Assembly: GCA_017455585.1 (NCBI GenBank)
Contig: JAFSZU010000146.1
Span: 1-32,947 of the forward strand
From: Bacteroidaceae bacterium
GTDB taxonomy: Bacteria; Bacteroidota; Bacteroidia; Bacteroidales; Bacteroidaceae
Direction: 5' to 3'
DNA length: 32,947 nt
Position numbers and translations under genes: made by a program. The notes under the pieces are model-generated. The model was not told the DNA's origin and made no database searches. It saw nothing but the letters and a program-made list of their open reading frames with translations. Within the stretch, counting starts at the first letter, position 1, and each line of letters begins with the position of its first letter. Below are positions 8,701 through 15,375 of this stretch, piece by piece.

Positions 8701-9379
8701 TCTCCAGCAGGACCCGCAGGTGTGCCGTCTGCACAGGGCGGTCGAAGCGTATCTCCTCGTTGAGCACGCGGGCTGGCAGGTAGTCCTGTGCCTCCTGCTT
8801 GTTGGGGTCGGAGTGGAGCTTGTAGTGCAGCGGCGTGCCGGGCAGCCCCTTGCCACGGAGCGACCCCACGGTCTGCCACGTCACTCCGTCCTCTGATGTC
8901 TGGCAGCTGAGGGCATAGCCCTGTGTGGCCACCTGGTCGTCGTAGGCCATCATGCCTGTCACCGTGACGCTTCTGGCGGCGATGTTCATGCCGCCGTCCC
9001 AGTCATATTGCAGGAAGGTGGGGCTTCCCAGAAGGATGTTCCGTGAGTATGGCCCGCCGTCGATGGCCCACTCTGCCTCTCGGCGCGGCAGCGGTCCTGC
9101 GGGGGTTGAGACCGTGAGTGTGACCGGCTGGCGGGTGTCGCAGATGCCGTCGGTCACCAGGTGTGCCGTGTGGTTGTAGTCGCGCGCCGACGAGGCGTAG
9201 GCCGCGCGGTGCAGTGCCACGTTTGTCAGTGTGCCGTCCGTGGTCGCGGCCCAGGTCAGGGTGGGGGAGAAGTTCTCTGCCGGGTCGCCCGGATAGTGCC
9301 CGATGCCCCGGTTCTCTTTGTTGTCGCCACCGCTGGCAACCGTCAGTGCCATGCAGGCCAGAAAAATCAGATATGTCAT
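5720..9379 (-). CDS. Secreted GH2-type glycoside hydrolase with discoidin-like N-terminus
   Basis: This protein has 1219 residues. A signal peptide (about 1-17) is followed by two F5/8-type-C-like segments (about 50-240 and 240-350, with SEDGVTWQTVGSL and SDDAQTWTTVAD). A GH2 sugar-binding domain (about 370-560, GTVLSSYI..., GIWNEVYL), an immunoglobulin-like domain and a TIM barrel from about 700 come next. The likely acid/base is Glu824 in GLYCGRNEG and the likely nucleophile Glu882 in IHSERGMP. The layout is closest to beta-mannosidase or exo-glucosaminidase-like GH2 enzymes, but the substrate is not certain. Two oddities are visible: a linker at about 664-692 with the heptapeptide STLNPQP duplicated, and a repeated EGLPQGD/QGLPQGE segment near the C-terminus. 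The promoter region holds a four-copy 22-bp array. Confidence 0.85.
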   Translation of the reverse strand: MTYLIFLACMALTVASGGDNKENRGIGHYPGDPAENFSPTLTWAATTDGTLTNVALHRAAYASSARDYNHTAHLVTDGICDTRQPVTLTVSTPAGPLPRREAEWAIDGGPYSRNILLGSPTFLQYDWDGGMNIAARSVTVTGMMAYDDQVATQGYALSCQTSEDGVTWQTVGSLRGKGLPGTPLHYKLHSDPNKQEAQDYLPARVLNEEIRFDRPVQTAHLRVLLEMDGAAHWDIRELLFKDARNDAVELLPSQQFTSLWMSNGGGQQWLYADLGQRLPIEQVRLHWCQAPRRGQIQVSDDAQTWTTVADIATERVKAEGRYVRLLLQEPGDAGYYALREMEILSPRQVVYTPHTVAGVRQGRYELSGGGWLLQRASEVTATGEQIASADFDARNWVVATVPGTVLSSYINIGAVPNPNYADDVDQISESFFRSNFWYRDEFEVVQLPEGQVQWLHFDGINWKANVFLNGQRLGRIEGAFMRGRFNVTGLLRKGRNYLAVEICCNEHFAAVKEKDEKTTQYNGGILGADNPTFHAAVGWDWITTVRGRQAGIWNEVYLTATGPVTVSDPYVQTTLLDDGKTASVRPSVFLRNNTGEAVRGILSGYIGDVRFEQTVTLPALTEQEVTFAPEQFPQLTGSGFRLWWPNGYGEPYLYDAGYTFTPLNSPLGPQGRLTPQEPSTLNPQPSTLNPQLTYRAGLREMRYEGIGDSLRIYVNGRRFIPLGGNWGFDEHNLLYRSREYDIAVGYHRDMHFTMIRNWVGQIGDEAFYEACDRHGIMIWQDFWLANPADGPDPYDDQLFLAVAHDYTRRMRSHASIGLYCGRNEGFPPEGLDRKLRQYVHQLAPGMEYISHSSRQGVSGEGPYRALPAREYFLNQSGKIHSERGMPNVMNIESLQRTIAPDALWPQSRQWGQHDYTLEGAQRASDFNRLVETGFGQSATAEEFCRRAQLINYNGYRAMFESTSRSRAGLLLWMTHPCWPSMVWQTYDYYFDPTAAYFGCKKACEPLHIQYNALTDSIEIVNHSAGDQTALTAVATVFDLNGKRVGQQRARLASTDDSTVAWLKLSTMGKTGNERKEQKRALASFLRLQLYKGKDIISENLYIMGCEEKSSTEGLPQGDGNQGLPQGEDYRALLSLPAPQLQQQVKVSGQQATVTLRNTGKTPAVFLRLNLKGTDGQQILPATYSDNYLTLMPGEQRTVTITWQQQDARGQQPVVEVTHL
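6000..6043 (-). repeat. Intragenic 17-bp direct repeat in the GH2 gene
   Basis: The 17-mer TCGCCTTGCGGAAGTCC at 6000-6016 recurs at 6027-6043 with a single change (A to T), a period of 27 bases. In the gene it encodes the repeated peptide (E/Q)GLPQG(D/E). It lies in a linker before the C-terminal domain and looks like an in-frame duplication. Confidence 0.75.
7306..7347 (-). repeat. Intragenic perfect 21-bp tandem duplication in the GH2 gene
   Basis: Two perfect copies (7306-7326 and 7327-7347) of a 21-bp unit are each made of GGGTTGA-like heptamers. Read in the gene they give the heptapeptide STLNPQP twice. The composition is unlike the surrounding gene and resembles the stuttered heptamers near 14061-14109. 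It seems to be a repeat expansion placed between the Ig-like domain and the catalytic barrel. Confidence 0.85.
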
Positions 9380-9407
9380 GGTTGTGTATGGAATAGCTGT
9401 TGTGGTT

Positions 9408-9415
9408 CAAATTTA
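9408..9415 (-). promoter_or_regulatory. -7 promoter box for the GH2 gene
   Basis: The minus strand reads TAAATTTG, a full match to the Bacteroidetes -7 consensus TANNTTTG, 29 bases upstream of the GH2 start. No TTTG/TTG is seen at the -33 position, which suggests dependence on an activator. The adjacent array of ACGT motifs begins at the edge of this box. Confidence 0.6.
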
Positions 9416-9492
9416 CGTCTGCACGTGAAGACCGTTACGTCCGCACGTTCATCAAAAAACGTCCGCACGTGATGCTGTTTACGTGCGGACGT
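9415..9492. repeat. Four 12-bp near-palindromes at exact 22-bp spacing (candidate operator array)
   Basis: The motif ACGTCYGCACGT or its reverse complement occurs at 9415-9426, 9437-9448, 9459-9470 and 9481-9492. The starts are each exactly 22 bases apart (about two helical turns). The first copy has one change (CTG for CCG) and the fourth is in reverse orientation. The linkers between copies are unrelated, so it is the motif and its phase that are kept. The array lies directly upstream of the GH2 -7 box, which suggests binding sites for a dimeric regulator. Confidence 0.75.
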
Positions 9493-9493
9493 T
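9451..9493 (-). terminator. Candidate rho-independent terminator after tyrS
   Basis: Bases 9458-9470 and 9481-9493 form a perfect 13-bp inverted repeat with a 10-base loop. On the minus strand the stem is followed by a run of T (complement of the A run at 9454-9459). It lies about 50 bases after the tyrS stop. The stem is made of copies three and four of the ACGT array, so the same DNA may serve both roles. Confidence 0.6.
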
Positions 9494-9540
9494 GTTTTTG
9501 CTTTCTCATGATGAATGTTCTGTGTTCCCGCTGGTCGCTG

Positions 9541-10836
9541 TTACTCGGCGATGAGGAGGAAGTAGTTCTTCTTGCCTTTCTGGACGAGGAGATAGCGGCC
9601 GTCGATGAGGTCGGCCGTGGTGACGGGCTGGTCAAAGGCGGCCAGTTTCTCCTTGTTGAGGCTCACGCCGCCGCCCTGGGCGGTCTTGCGCATCTCGCCC
9701 TTGCTGGGGAAGCACTGTGTCTCCACGGCCATGAGGTCGATGGCCTTGATGCCTTCGCCGTCGAGGAGGCTGCGGCTGATGCGGAACTGTGGCACGCCGT
9801 CGAAGACATCGAGCAGTGTCTGCTCGTCCAGGCTCAGCAGGGCTTCCTTGGTGCTCTTGCCGAAGAGCATCTGGCTGGCTTCCTGGGCCATGCGCAGGTC
9901 GTCCTCGCTGTGCACCATCTTCGTGACTTCCTCAGCCAGGCGGCGCTGCAGCTCGCGGCGTCCCGGATCCTCGCGGTGGCGGGCGATGAGGTCGTCGATC
10001 TCGTCCTTGGGCAGGCTGGTGAAGATCTTGATGTAGCGTTCGGCATCCTCGTCGGCCACGTTGATCCAGAACTGGTAGAAGCGGTAGGGGCTGGTGTATC
10101 GGCGGTCGAGCCAGATGTTGCCCTGCTCGGTCTTGCCGAACTTGCGGCCGTCGCTCTTGGTGATGAGGGGGCAGGTGAGGGCGTATGCCTCGCCGCCGCC
10201 CATGCGCCGGATGAGCTCTGTGCCGGTGGTGATATTGCCCCACTGGTCGCTGCCGCCCATCTGGAGCTTGCAGCCTTTATGGGTGTTCAGGTAATAGAAG
10301 TCATAGCCTTGCAGCAGCTGATAGGTGAACTCGGTGAAGGAGAGTCCGTCGCGTGCCTCGCCGTTGAGGCGTTTCTGCACGCTGTCCTTGGCCATCATGT
10401 AGTTGACGGTGATGTGCTTGCCCACGTCGCGGGCGAAGGCCAGGAAGGTGAAGTCCTTCATCCAGTCATAGTTGTTGACGAGTTCGGCACGGTTGGGCGC
10501 GTCGCTCTCGAAGTCGAGGAAGTGTGCCAGCTGCGCCTTGATACAGGCGACGTTGTGTGCCAGTGTCTCCTCGTCCAGGAGGTTGCGCTCCTGGCTCTTG
10601 CCGCTGGGGTCGCCGATCATGCCGGTGGCACCGCCCACGAGGGCGAGGGGCTTGTGTCCGCAGCGCTGCAGGTGGCGCAGCATCATCACGCCGCAGAGGT
10701 GTCCGATGTGGAGGCTGTCGGCAGTGGGGTCGATGCCCACGTAGGCCGTGACCTGCTCTTTCTGGAGGAGTTCCTCGGTGCCCGGCATCATCTGGTGGAT
10801 CATGCCGCGCCATTTGAGTTCTTCTACAAAGTTCAT
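9541..10836 (-). CDS. tyrS: Tyrosyl-tRNA synthetase
   Basis: The 431-residue product is a class I aminoacyl-tRNA synthetase that charges tRNA-Tyr in the cytoplasm. Clear motifs are [15 protein letters not shown] with the HIGH signature at 43-46, [14 protein letters not shown] (68-81), [12 protein letters not shown] (194-205, tyrosine and ribose contacts), and KFGKT (232-236), the normal bacterial TyrS version of KMSKS. The C-terminal 80 residues form an S4-like RNA-binding domain ([17 protein letters not shown]). Length and motif order are normal and no defect is visible. It is separated from the upstream CoA-transferase gene by 183 bases filled by a palindromic repeat element, so it may have its own promoter, though no clear TANNTTTG is seen. 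Confidence 0.97.
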   Translation of the reverse strand: MNFVEELKWRGMIHQMMPGTEELLQKEQVTAYVGIDPTADSLHIGHLCGVMMLRHLQRCGHKPLALVGGATGMIGDPSGKSQERNLLDEETLAHNVACIKAQLAHFLDFESDAPNRAELVNNYDWMKDFTFLAFARDVGKHITVNYMMAKDSVQKRLNGEARDGLSFTEFTYQLLQGYDFYYLNTHKGCKLQMGGSDQWGNITTGTELIRRMGGGEAYALTCPLITKSDGRKFGKTEQGNIWLDRRYTSPYRFYQFWINVADEDAERYIKIFTSLPKDEIDDLIARHREDPGRRELQRRLAEEVTKMVHSEDDLRMAQEASQMLFGKSTKEALLSLDEQTLLDVFDGVPQFRISRSLLDGEGIKAIDLMAVETQCFPSKGEMRKTAQGGGVSLNKEKLAAFDQPVTTADLIDGRYLLVQKGKKNYFLLIAE

Positions 10837-10854
10837 GTTTGTCTGTTTATTAGA

Positions 10855-11013
10855 ACCACAGATTACACAGATTTATCAGATTCATGTCCTCTCATTATAT
10901 CTTGTTATTTCACAGATTAACATAGTTTGATTTATCAGCTATCTTTAATCTGTGAATATATAGGATATAATCTTCATTTGAAAAGAATCCGTTTAATCTG
11001 TGTAATCTGTGGT
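10855..11013. repeat. Palindromic intergenic element A (nested inverted repeats)
   Basis: The outer arms ACCACAGATTACACAGATT (10855-10873) and its exact reverse complement (10995-11013) are a perfect 19-bp inverted repeat. Inside it, TTCACAGATTAA (10909-10920) and its exact complement (10945-10956) form a second 12-bp pair. The AT-rich 159-bp element fills the gap between the CoA-transferase and tyrS genes. A related element with the same nested design is at 29250-29426. It encodes no credible protein. Confidence 0.8.
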
Positions 11014-11019
11014 GAATAA

Positions 11020-12528
11020 TTACTTGATATATTCAGCCAGGTCAGTGAGGCGCATGTCGCCCTTGCGCAGGAAGGTGTCGTGCATGGCGAAGGCGGCACT
11101 GAGGCAGTGGTGGGTGTGGCCGCTGTACTTCTCGGCATAGCGCAGGTAGTCGCGCAGCATGGGCTGGTAGTCGGGGTGAGCCACGCGGATGAGTTCCTCG
11201 GCCTTCTCCATGGCACACTTGCCGCGGAGGTCTGCCACGCCGTACTCGGTGATGACGGCATCCACGAAGTGGCTGGTGTGGTCGATGTGGCTGGCGAAGG
11301 GCACGATGCTGGAGATGGCGCCGCCCTTGGTGGTGGAGCCGCAGGTGAAGATGCTAAGGTAGGCGTTGCAGGTGAAGTCAGCACTGCCGCCGATGCCGTT
11401 CATCATCTTGGTGCCGCATATCTTGGTGCTGTTGACGTGGCCGTAGATGTCGGCCTCGATGGCAGTGTTGAGGGAGCAGACGCCGATGCGGGCGATGACC
11501 TCGGGGTTGTTGCTTATTTCGGAAGGACGCAGCACCAGCTTGTCCTTGAAGAAGTCGATGTCATCATAGATGCCTTTCAGGCACTCGTTGGTCACGGTGA
11601 GGGAGCAGGCCGAGGCAGAGAGCACGCGGCCCTCGCGCATCAGCTGGACGGGAGCGTCCTGGAGCACCTCGGTGTAGATGTTGAAGTTGGGCACTTCTGT
11701 GCTGTGGCCAAGGGCGCCGAGGACGGCGTTGGCACCGCTGCCCACGCCGCTCTGCAGGTTCAGGAAGGTGGGAGGAATCTTGCCCTCGCGCATGTTCTGG
11801 ACGAGGAAGTCTGCCACGTTCTGCCCGATCTTGGTGGTGATGGGGTCGGGATCCTTGAAGGCGCGGGCCTCGTCGGGGATGTCGCATTCAATGATGCCCA
11901 CGATGCGGTCAGCATCCACTTCCACGTAGGGCTTGCCGATGCGGTCGTTGGGGTGACAGATGGGAACGGGTGTGCGATAGGGGTGGTACTCAATCTCATA
12001 GACATCGTGCAGTCCCTTGCTCTTGGGGCTGTGGAAAGCGTTAAGCTCCACGAAGATGCCGCGCTTGGCCAGACGGCAGGCGGTGGGGCTGATGCCACCG
12101 GCGGCGGTGAGGAAGATGTGGGCCTTGGAGCCGTGAATCTCCACGTCGCAAGCCTCGATGATGGCCCAGTCGATGTCGCCGAGGTAGCCCTGACGAATCT
12201 GGGTGGCCATGTTGGAGAGGTTGAGGTCGGTGTAGCGAATCTCGTTGAGGTTCACGTGCTTGCGGAAGTCGGGGTTGGTGGTGTAGGGCGCACGCAGACC
12301 GATGGCCTGTTCGTTGGCCAGCACGCCGTCGCAGCTCTGGCCTGTGGAGGCTCCGGTGAAAATGTTGACTTTGAAGGGACGGCCGGCCTCATGCTCGACA
12401 TGCGCCTTTTTGGCAACTTCGGCGGTGACAGACTTGGGAACGCCGGCGGGTGTGAAGCCAGAGAGGCCCAGTGTTTGGCCATTCTCGATTTGTGCTGCGG
12501 CTTCTGCAGCAGTGATGCGTTTGATCAT
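11020..12528 (-). CDS. Succinyl-CoA:acetate CoA-transferase / acetyl-CoA hydrolase family
   Basis: The product has 502 residues from ATG 12528; the frame extends to a TTG at 12543, but the ATG is preferred. It belongs to the class I CoA-transferase family of Cat1/AarC type. Features include GLSGFTPAGVPKSV near the N-terminus, SGVGSGANAVLGAL (about 260-273), and NIYTEVLQDAP with the likely catalytic Glu287, the residue that forms the glutamyl-CoA thioester. The late region GGAISSIVPFASHIDHT also fits. The enzyme swaps CoA between succinyl-CoA and acetate or between acetyl-CoA and succinate. In fermenting Bacteroidales this plausibly helps release acetate or handle succinate. It has its own promoter candidate at 12618-12625. 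Confidence 0.9.
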   Translation of the reverse strand: MIKRITAAEAAAQIENGQTLGLSGFTPAGVPKSVTAEVAKKAHVEHEAGRPFKVNIFTGASTGQSCDGVLANEQAIGLRAPYTTNPDFRKHVNLNEIRYTDLNLSNMATQIRQGYLGDIDWAIIEACDVEIHGSKAHIFLTAAGGISPTACRLAKRGIFVELNAFHSPKSKGLHDVYEIEYHPYRTPVPICHPNDRIGKPYVEVDADRIVGIIECDIPDEARAFKDPDPITTKIGQNVADFLVQNMREGKIPPTFLNLQSGVGSGANAVLGALGHSTEVPNFNIYTEVLQDAPVQLMREGRVLSASACSLTVTNECLKGIYDDIDFFKDKLVLRPSEISNNPEVIARIGVCSLNTAIEADIYGHVNSTKICGTKMMNGIGGSADFTCNAYLSIFTCGSTTKGGAISSIVPFASHIDHTSHFVDAVITEYGVADLRGKCAMEKAEELIRVAHPDYQPMLRDYLRYAEKYSGHTHHCLSAAFAMHDTFLRKGDMRLTDLAEYIK

Positions 12529-12535
12529 AGTTTTA

Positions 12536-12560
12536 TTTGACAATTTGACAATTTACGATT
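12536..12560. repeat. Stuttered AT-rich repeat upstream of the CoA-transferase gene
   Basis: The words TTTGACAATTTGACAATTT and TACGATT here share sequence with the repeats before queA (17072-17131), inside hypD (21359-21395) and upstream of hypD (23226-23270). It falls in the 5' leader of the CoA-transferase gene. Confidence 0.6.
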
Positions 12561-12617
12561 AGACCTTTTATGCTTTGTTATTTGACGATTCTGTGTGCAT
12601 TTCTCACTTTGCGGGCG

Positions 12618-12625
12618 CAAAGTTA
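12618..12625 (-). promoter_or_regulatory. -7 promoter box for the CoA-transferase gene
   Basis: The minus strand reads TAACTTTG, matching TANNTTTG, about 90 bases upstream of the ATG at 12528. This implies a leader of about 80 bases that includes the stuttered repeat. No clear -33 element is seen. Confidence 0.55.
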
Positions 12626-12698
12626 CGCAAAAGTTTGGAGTATAATGGTTAAAGTTACAAGAATTTGTGCTTTTGGGCAAAGATTTTTGTCATTTTAC

Positions 12699-12729
12699 TT
12701 GACTTCGCCTTTTTGAGGTTGTATCTTTG
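12699..12729 (+). promoter_or_regulatory. Bacteroidetes-type promoter of miaB
   Basis: TATCTTTG at 12722-12729 matches TANNTTTG, and a TTG at 12699-12701 sits 20 bases upstream at the -33 position. Transcription should begin near 12735. This rules out the TTG at 12727 as the miaB start and supports ATG 12751. Confidence 0.7.
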
Positions 12730-12750
12730 CACCCGAATTTGATAACTTTG

Positions 12751-14073
12751 ATGAAAAAGCTGTTCATTGAGACCTACGGTTGCCAGATGAATGTGGCCGA
12801 CTCTGAAGTGGTAGCGTCCATCATGCAGATGGCGGGGTATGAGGTCACAGGCAATCTGGAAGAGGCCGATGCGGTCTTCCTCAATACTTGTTCCGTTCGT
12901 GACAATGCGGAACAGAAGATTCTTGCCCGGCTGGGGTTCCTCCAGAGCGTGCGCCGCAAACGCCCGCTCATCATTGGCGTGCTGGGTTGCATGGCCGAGC
13001 GTGTGAAAGAGGAACTGCTGGAGTTGCACGGTGCAGACCTGGTCTGCGGGCCGGATGCCTATATGTCCTTGCCCGACCTCATCGGACAGGTGGAGTCGGG
13101 GCACAAGGCCATCAATGTGGAGCTTTCTACGGTCGAAACCTACCGCGACGTGGTGCCGCAACGACTGCACACCGGCGGCATCAGCGGTTTCGTGAGCATC
13201 ATGCGCGGCTGCAACAATTTCTGTCACTACTGCATCGTGCCCTATACCCGTGGACGCGAGCGCAGCCGCGATGTAGAAAGCATCCTGCGCGAGGTGCGCG
13301 ACCTGCGGGACCGCGGCTTCAAGGAGGTGACGCTGCTGGGGCAGAATGTAAACAGCTACGACAACGCTTCAACAGACTTTGCAAGCCTGTTGAGGCGTGT
13401 CGCAAGCACTGCTCCCGAGATGCGCATCCGCTTCACCACCAGCCATCCGAAGGACATGAGTGACGAGACACTGCGGGTGATTGCGGAGGAACCCAATGTG
13501 TGCCGCCACATTCACCTGCCCGTGCAGAGCGGCAGTGATGCCGTGCTGGCACGTATGAATAGAAGGTACACGCGCGCGTGGTATCTCGACCGCGTGGCAG
13601 CCATCCGGCGCATCATCCCGGACTGCGGACTGTCAACAGACATCTTCGTGGGCTATTGCGGCGAGACAGAGGAGGACCACCAGCTCTCGCTATCGCTGAT
13701 GCGCGAGGTGGGCTATGACTCCGCCTTCATGTTCAAATACAGCGAGCGCCCCGGCACATACGCCTCCAAACACCTGGCCGACGATGTGCCGGAGGAGGTG
13801 AAGCTGAGAAGACTCAACGAACTGATTTCCTTGCAGACGCAGCTCAGTGCCGAGGCCAACAGGCGTTGCGAAGGGAAAACATACGAGGTCCTCATCGAAG
13901 GAACCAGCAAGCGCAGCCGCGAACAGCTCTTCGGGCGCACAGAACAGAACCGTGTCGTGGTCTTTGACCGTGGTCAACACCACATCGGCGATCGCGTCAT
14001 GGTGCACATCACCAGCAGCAGTTCTGCCACACTCAAGGGAGACGTGGTGGACGTTGAGGGAGTTGAAAGTTGA
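12751..14073 (+). CDS. miaB: tRNA-2-methylthio-N6-dimethylallyladenosine synthase
   Basis: From ATG 12751 the protein has 440 residues, normal for MiaB. The N-terminal MTTase domain holds C11 (ETYGCQMN), C47 (LNTCSVRDNAEQK) and C80 (LGCMAERVKEEL), which bind the auxiliary iron-sulfur cluster. The radical SAM domain has C154, C158 and C161 in RGCNNFCHYCIVPYTRGRERS. A TRAM domain ends the protein (LIEGTSKRS...FGRTEQNRVVVF). The enzyme adds a methylthio group to i6A37 of tRNAs reading UNN codons. Its last codons and stop run into a GTTGAAA-type repeat. It heads the housekeeping block that continues with ftsX, with an 11-base gap. Confidence 0.96.
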   Translation: MKKLFIETYGCQMNVADSEVVASIMQMAGYEVTGNLEEADAVFLNTCSVRDNAEQKILARLGFLQSVRRKRPLIIGVLGCMAERVKEELLELHGADLVCGPDAYMSLPDLIGQVESGHKAINVELSTVETYRDVVPQRLHTGGISGFVSIMRGCNNFCHYCIVPYTRGRERSRDVESILREVRDLRDRGFKEVTLLGQNVNSYDNASTDFASLLRRVASTAPEMRIRFTTSHPKDMSDETLRVIAEEPNVCRHIHLPVQSGSDAVLARMNRRYTRAWYLDRVAAIRRIIPDCGLSTDIFVGYCGETEEDHQLSLSLMREVGYDSAFMFKYSERPGTYASKHLADDVPEEVKLRRLNELISLQTQLSAEANRRCEGKTYEVLIEGTSKRSREQLFGRTEQNRVVVFDRGQHHIGDRVMVHITSSSSATLKGDVVDVEGVES

Positions 14074-14109
14074 AAGTTGAGAGTTGAAAGAGAATAGTAA
14101 ACAGTTGAA
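14061..14109 (+). repeat. Stuttered GTTGAAA heptamer repeats at the miaB-ftsX junction
   Basis: AGTTGAAAGTTGAAAGTTGA is followed by further GAGTTGAAAG and CAGTTGAAAG copies. The repeat contains the end of miaB (codons GVES plus TGA) and the possible TTG/GTG starts of ftsX, so it has probably reshaped both termini. Confidence 0.75.
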
Positions 14110-14974
14110 AGTGAAAAAGAGAAGATTATTCCCCATGCAGTGGCTGACGTCCTGCATCAGTACAACCCTCGTGCTCATGCTTCTGGGGTTGGTTGTGCTC
14201 TTCGGCCTCTCGGCTCATGAGCTGTCACAGACGGTGCGCGAGAACTTCACCATCACGCTTTTGCTCGACGATGACCTGGATCTGGACGATGCACGCATCT
14301 TCCAGGCACGCATGGAGGCGATGCCCTACGCCCGTTCCACCACACTCATCACCGCCGAGGAAGCCCTGAAAGAGGAAACGGAGCGCATGGGCACCGACCC
14401 CACCGACTTCCTGGGCGGGCAGAACCCTTACACCGCCAGCATAGAGATGAATGTGGTGGCCGACTATGCCTGCACAGACAGCCTCCTGTGGATCCAGAAG
14501 GAACTGCGTGATATGTGGCAAGTCAGTGACGTGGTCTATCAGCAGGACATCATCGAGAACCTGAACCGTACCCTGCAGCGTGCTACGCTCGTGCTGGCCG
14601 TCCTGGCGGTGTTGCTCATCATCATTTCCGTGGTGCTGGTGAATAACACCGTGCGTCTGAGCGTCTATGCCCGCCGCCACATCATCCACACCATGCGGCT
14701 GGTGGGGGCTTCCTGGGCATTCATCCAGCGACCGTTCCTCAGCCGCAGCCTTGCTATCGGTCTCACCGCCGCCGTGCTGGCCACGGCCTTCCTGCTTGGC
14801 GGCGTGCACTGGGCTCGCCAGCAGGATGCATTCGTCCAGACCATCATCTGCCCGCAGACCATCATCATCATGGTTGCCACGGTCTTTGTGGCAGCCCTGC
14901 TCCTCAGTGTTGTCTGCACGTGGTTGAGTGTGAACCACTTCCTCAATATGCGCGAGAACGAGATGTATCGTTAA
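14084..14974 (+). CDS. ftsX: Cell division protein FtsX
   Basis: This FtsX-family permease has up to 296 residues. TM1 lies near residues 22-46 (SCISTTLVLMLLGLVVLFGL), an extracytoplasmic domain of about 120 residues follows, and three further helices lie at about 170-190, 222-245 and 258-280. The C-terminus MRENEMYR is cytoplasmic. FtsX pairs with the ATPase FtsE at the divisome and controls peptidoglycan hydrolysis. ftsE is not in this window, which is common in Bacteroidetes. The start is uncertain: the frame opens at TTG 14084 inside a repeat, with later choices at TTG 14105, GTG 14111 and ATG 14135. GTG 14111 (VKKRRLFPMQW) gives the most family-like N-terminus. Confidence 0.9.
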   Translation: MKENSKQLKVKKRRLFPMQWLTSCISTTLVLMLLGLVVLFGLSAHELSQTVRENFTITLLLDDDLDLDDARIFQARMEAMPYARSTTLITAEEALKEETERMGTDPTDFLGGQNPYTASIEMNVVADYACTDSLLWIQKELRDMWQVSDVVYQQDIIENLNRTLQRATLVLAVLAVLLIIISVVLVNNTVRLSVYARRHIIHTMRLVGASWAFIQRPFLSRSLAIGLTAAVLATAFLLGGVHWARQQDAFVQTIICPQTIIIMVATVFVAALLLSVVCTWLSVNHFLNMRENEMYR

Positions 14975-14979
14975 CCCCG

Positions 14980-15050
14980 CTATACAATCTATAGCTTCTA
15001 TAGCATCTATAGACTCTATAGTATCTATGAAACTCTATTATCTCTATATA
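14980..15050. repeat. Stuttered CTATAG-type repeats between ftsX and DUF3098
   Basis: At least six spaced copies of (T)CTATA(G/C/T) words, such as ATCTATAGCTTCTATAGCATC, fill the whole gap. The unit length is about 9-12 bases. A similar but different word (CTTATAAG/CCTATAA) fills the gap before truB. Confidence 0.7.
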
Positions 15051-15052
15051 CA

Positions 15053-15286
15053 ATGGAAAAGAATTTTTTTGCATTTGACCGCATGAACTACATCCTCCTG
15101 GCCATCGGCATGGCAGCGGTCGTCATCGGATTCATCCTCATGTCCGGTTCCGGCTCCACAGAGGACCAGTTCAACCCCGAGATATTCTCGGCAATGCGCA
15201 TTCGGGTGGCACCCATCGTGTGCTTCCTCGGCTTCGCCTTTATGGTCTATGGTATCATGCACAAACCCAAAGACGTTGAGAACTGA
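15053..15286 (+). CDS. DUF3098 family small membrane protein
   Basis: The product is a 77-residue protein with two membrane helices (about 12-30 and 52-69). Between them lies the conserved stretch DQFNPEIFSAMRIRVAPIVCFLGF, divided here as FNPEIFS and RIRVAPIVC, which is typical of DUF3098. In Bacteroidetes this gene regularly sits between ftsX and uppP, as it does here. No biochemical role is established to my knowledge. The position suggests a function in the envelope or division. An 89-base gap with no notable content separates it from uppP. Confidence 0.85.
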   Translation: MEKNFFAFDRMNYILLAIGMAAVVIGFILMSGSGSTEDQFNPEIFSAMRIRVAPIVCFLGFAFMVYGIMHKPKDVEN

Positions 15287-15375
15287 ATAACGGAAGTAAC
15301 GGAAATGTTTTCGCCTATTTCAGACGATTCCCGTCTCCTCCGATGTTAAGAATTGATAACTGAATAAATACTTTA

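Noticed and set aside
9415-9492. Regular repeats considered as a CRISPR array
   Set aside because: Repeats are 12 bases with 10-base linkers, one is inverted, and no cas genes are nearby.
10129-10143. TyrS signature KFGKT instead of KMSKS
   Set aside because: KFGK(S/T) is the usual form in bacterial tyrosyl-tRNA synthetases, so it is not an anomaly.
9400-10920. Antisense ORF of 506 codons over tyrS
   Set aside because: tyrS is certain on the minus strand; this frame is its low-complexity Val/Ala/Leu-rich shadow.
11080-12540. Antisense ORF of 486 codons over the CoA-transferase gene
   Set aside because: Composition is a shadow of the true gene, and no family motif is seen.
12727-12750. TTG at 12727 as the start of miaB
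   Set aside because: It overlaps the -7 promoter box; the ATG at 12751 gives the standard MiaB N-terminus.
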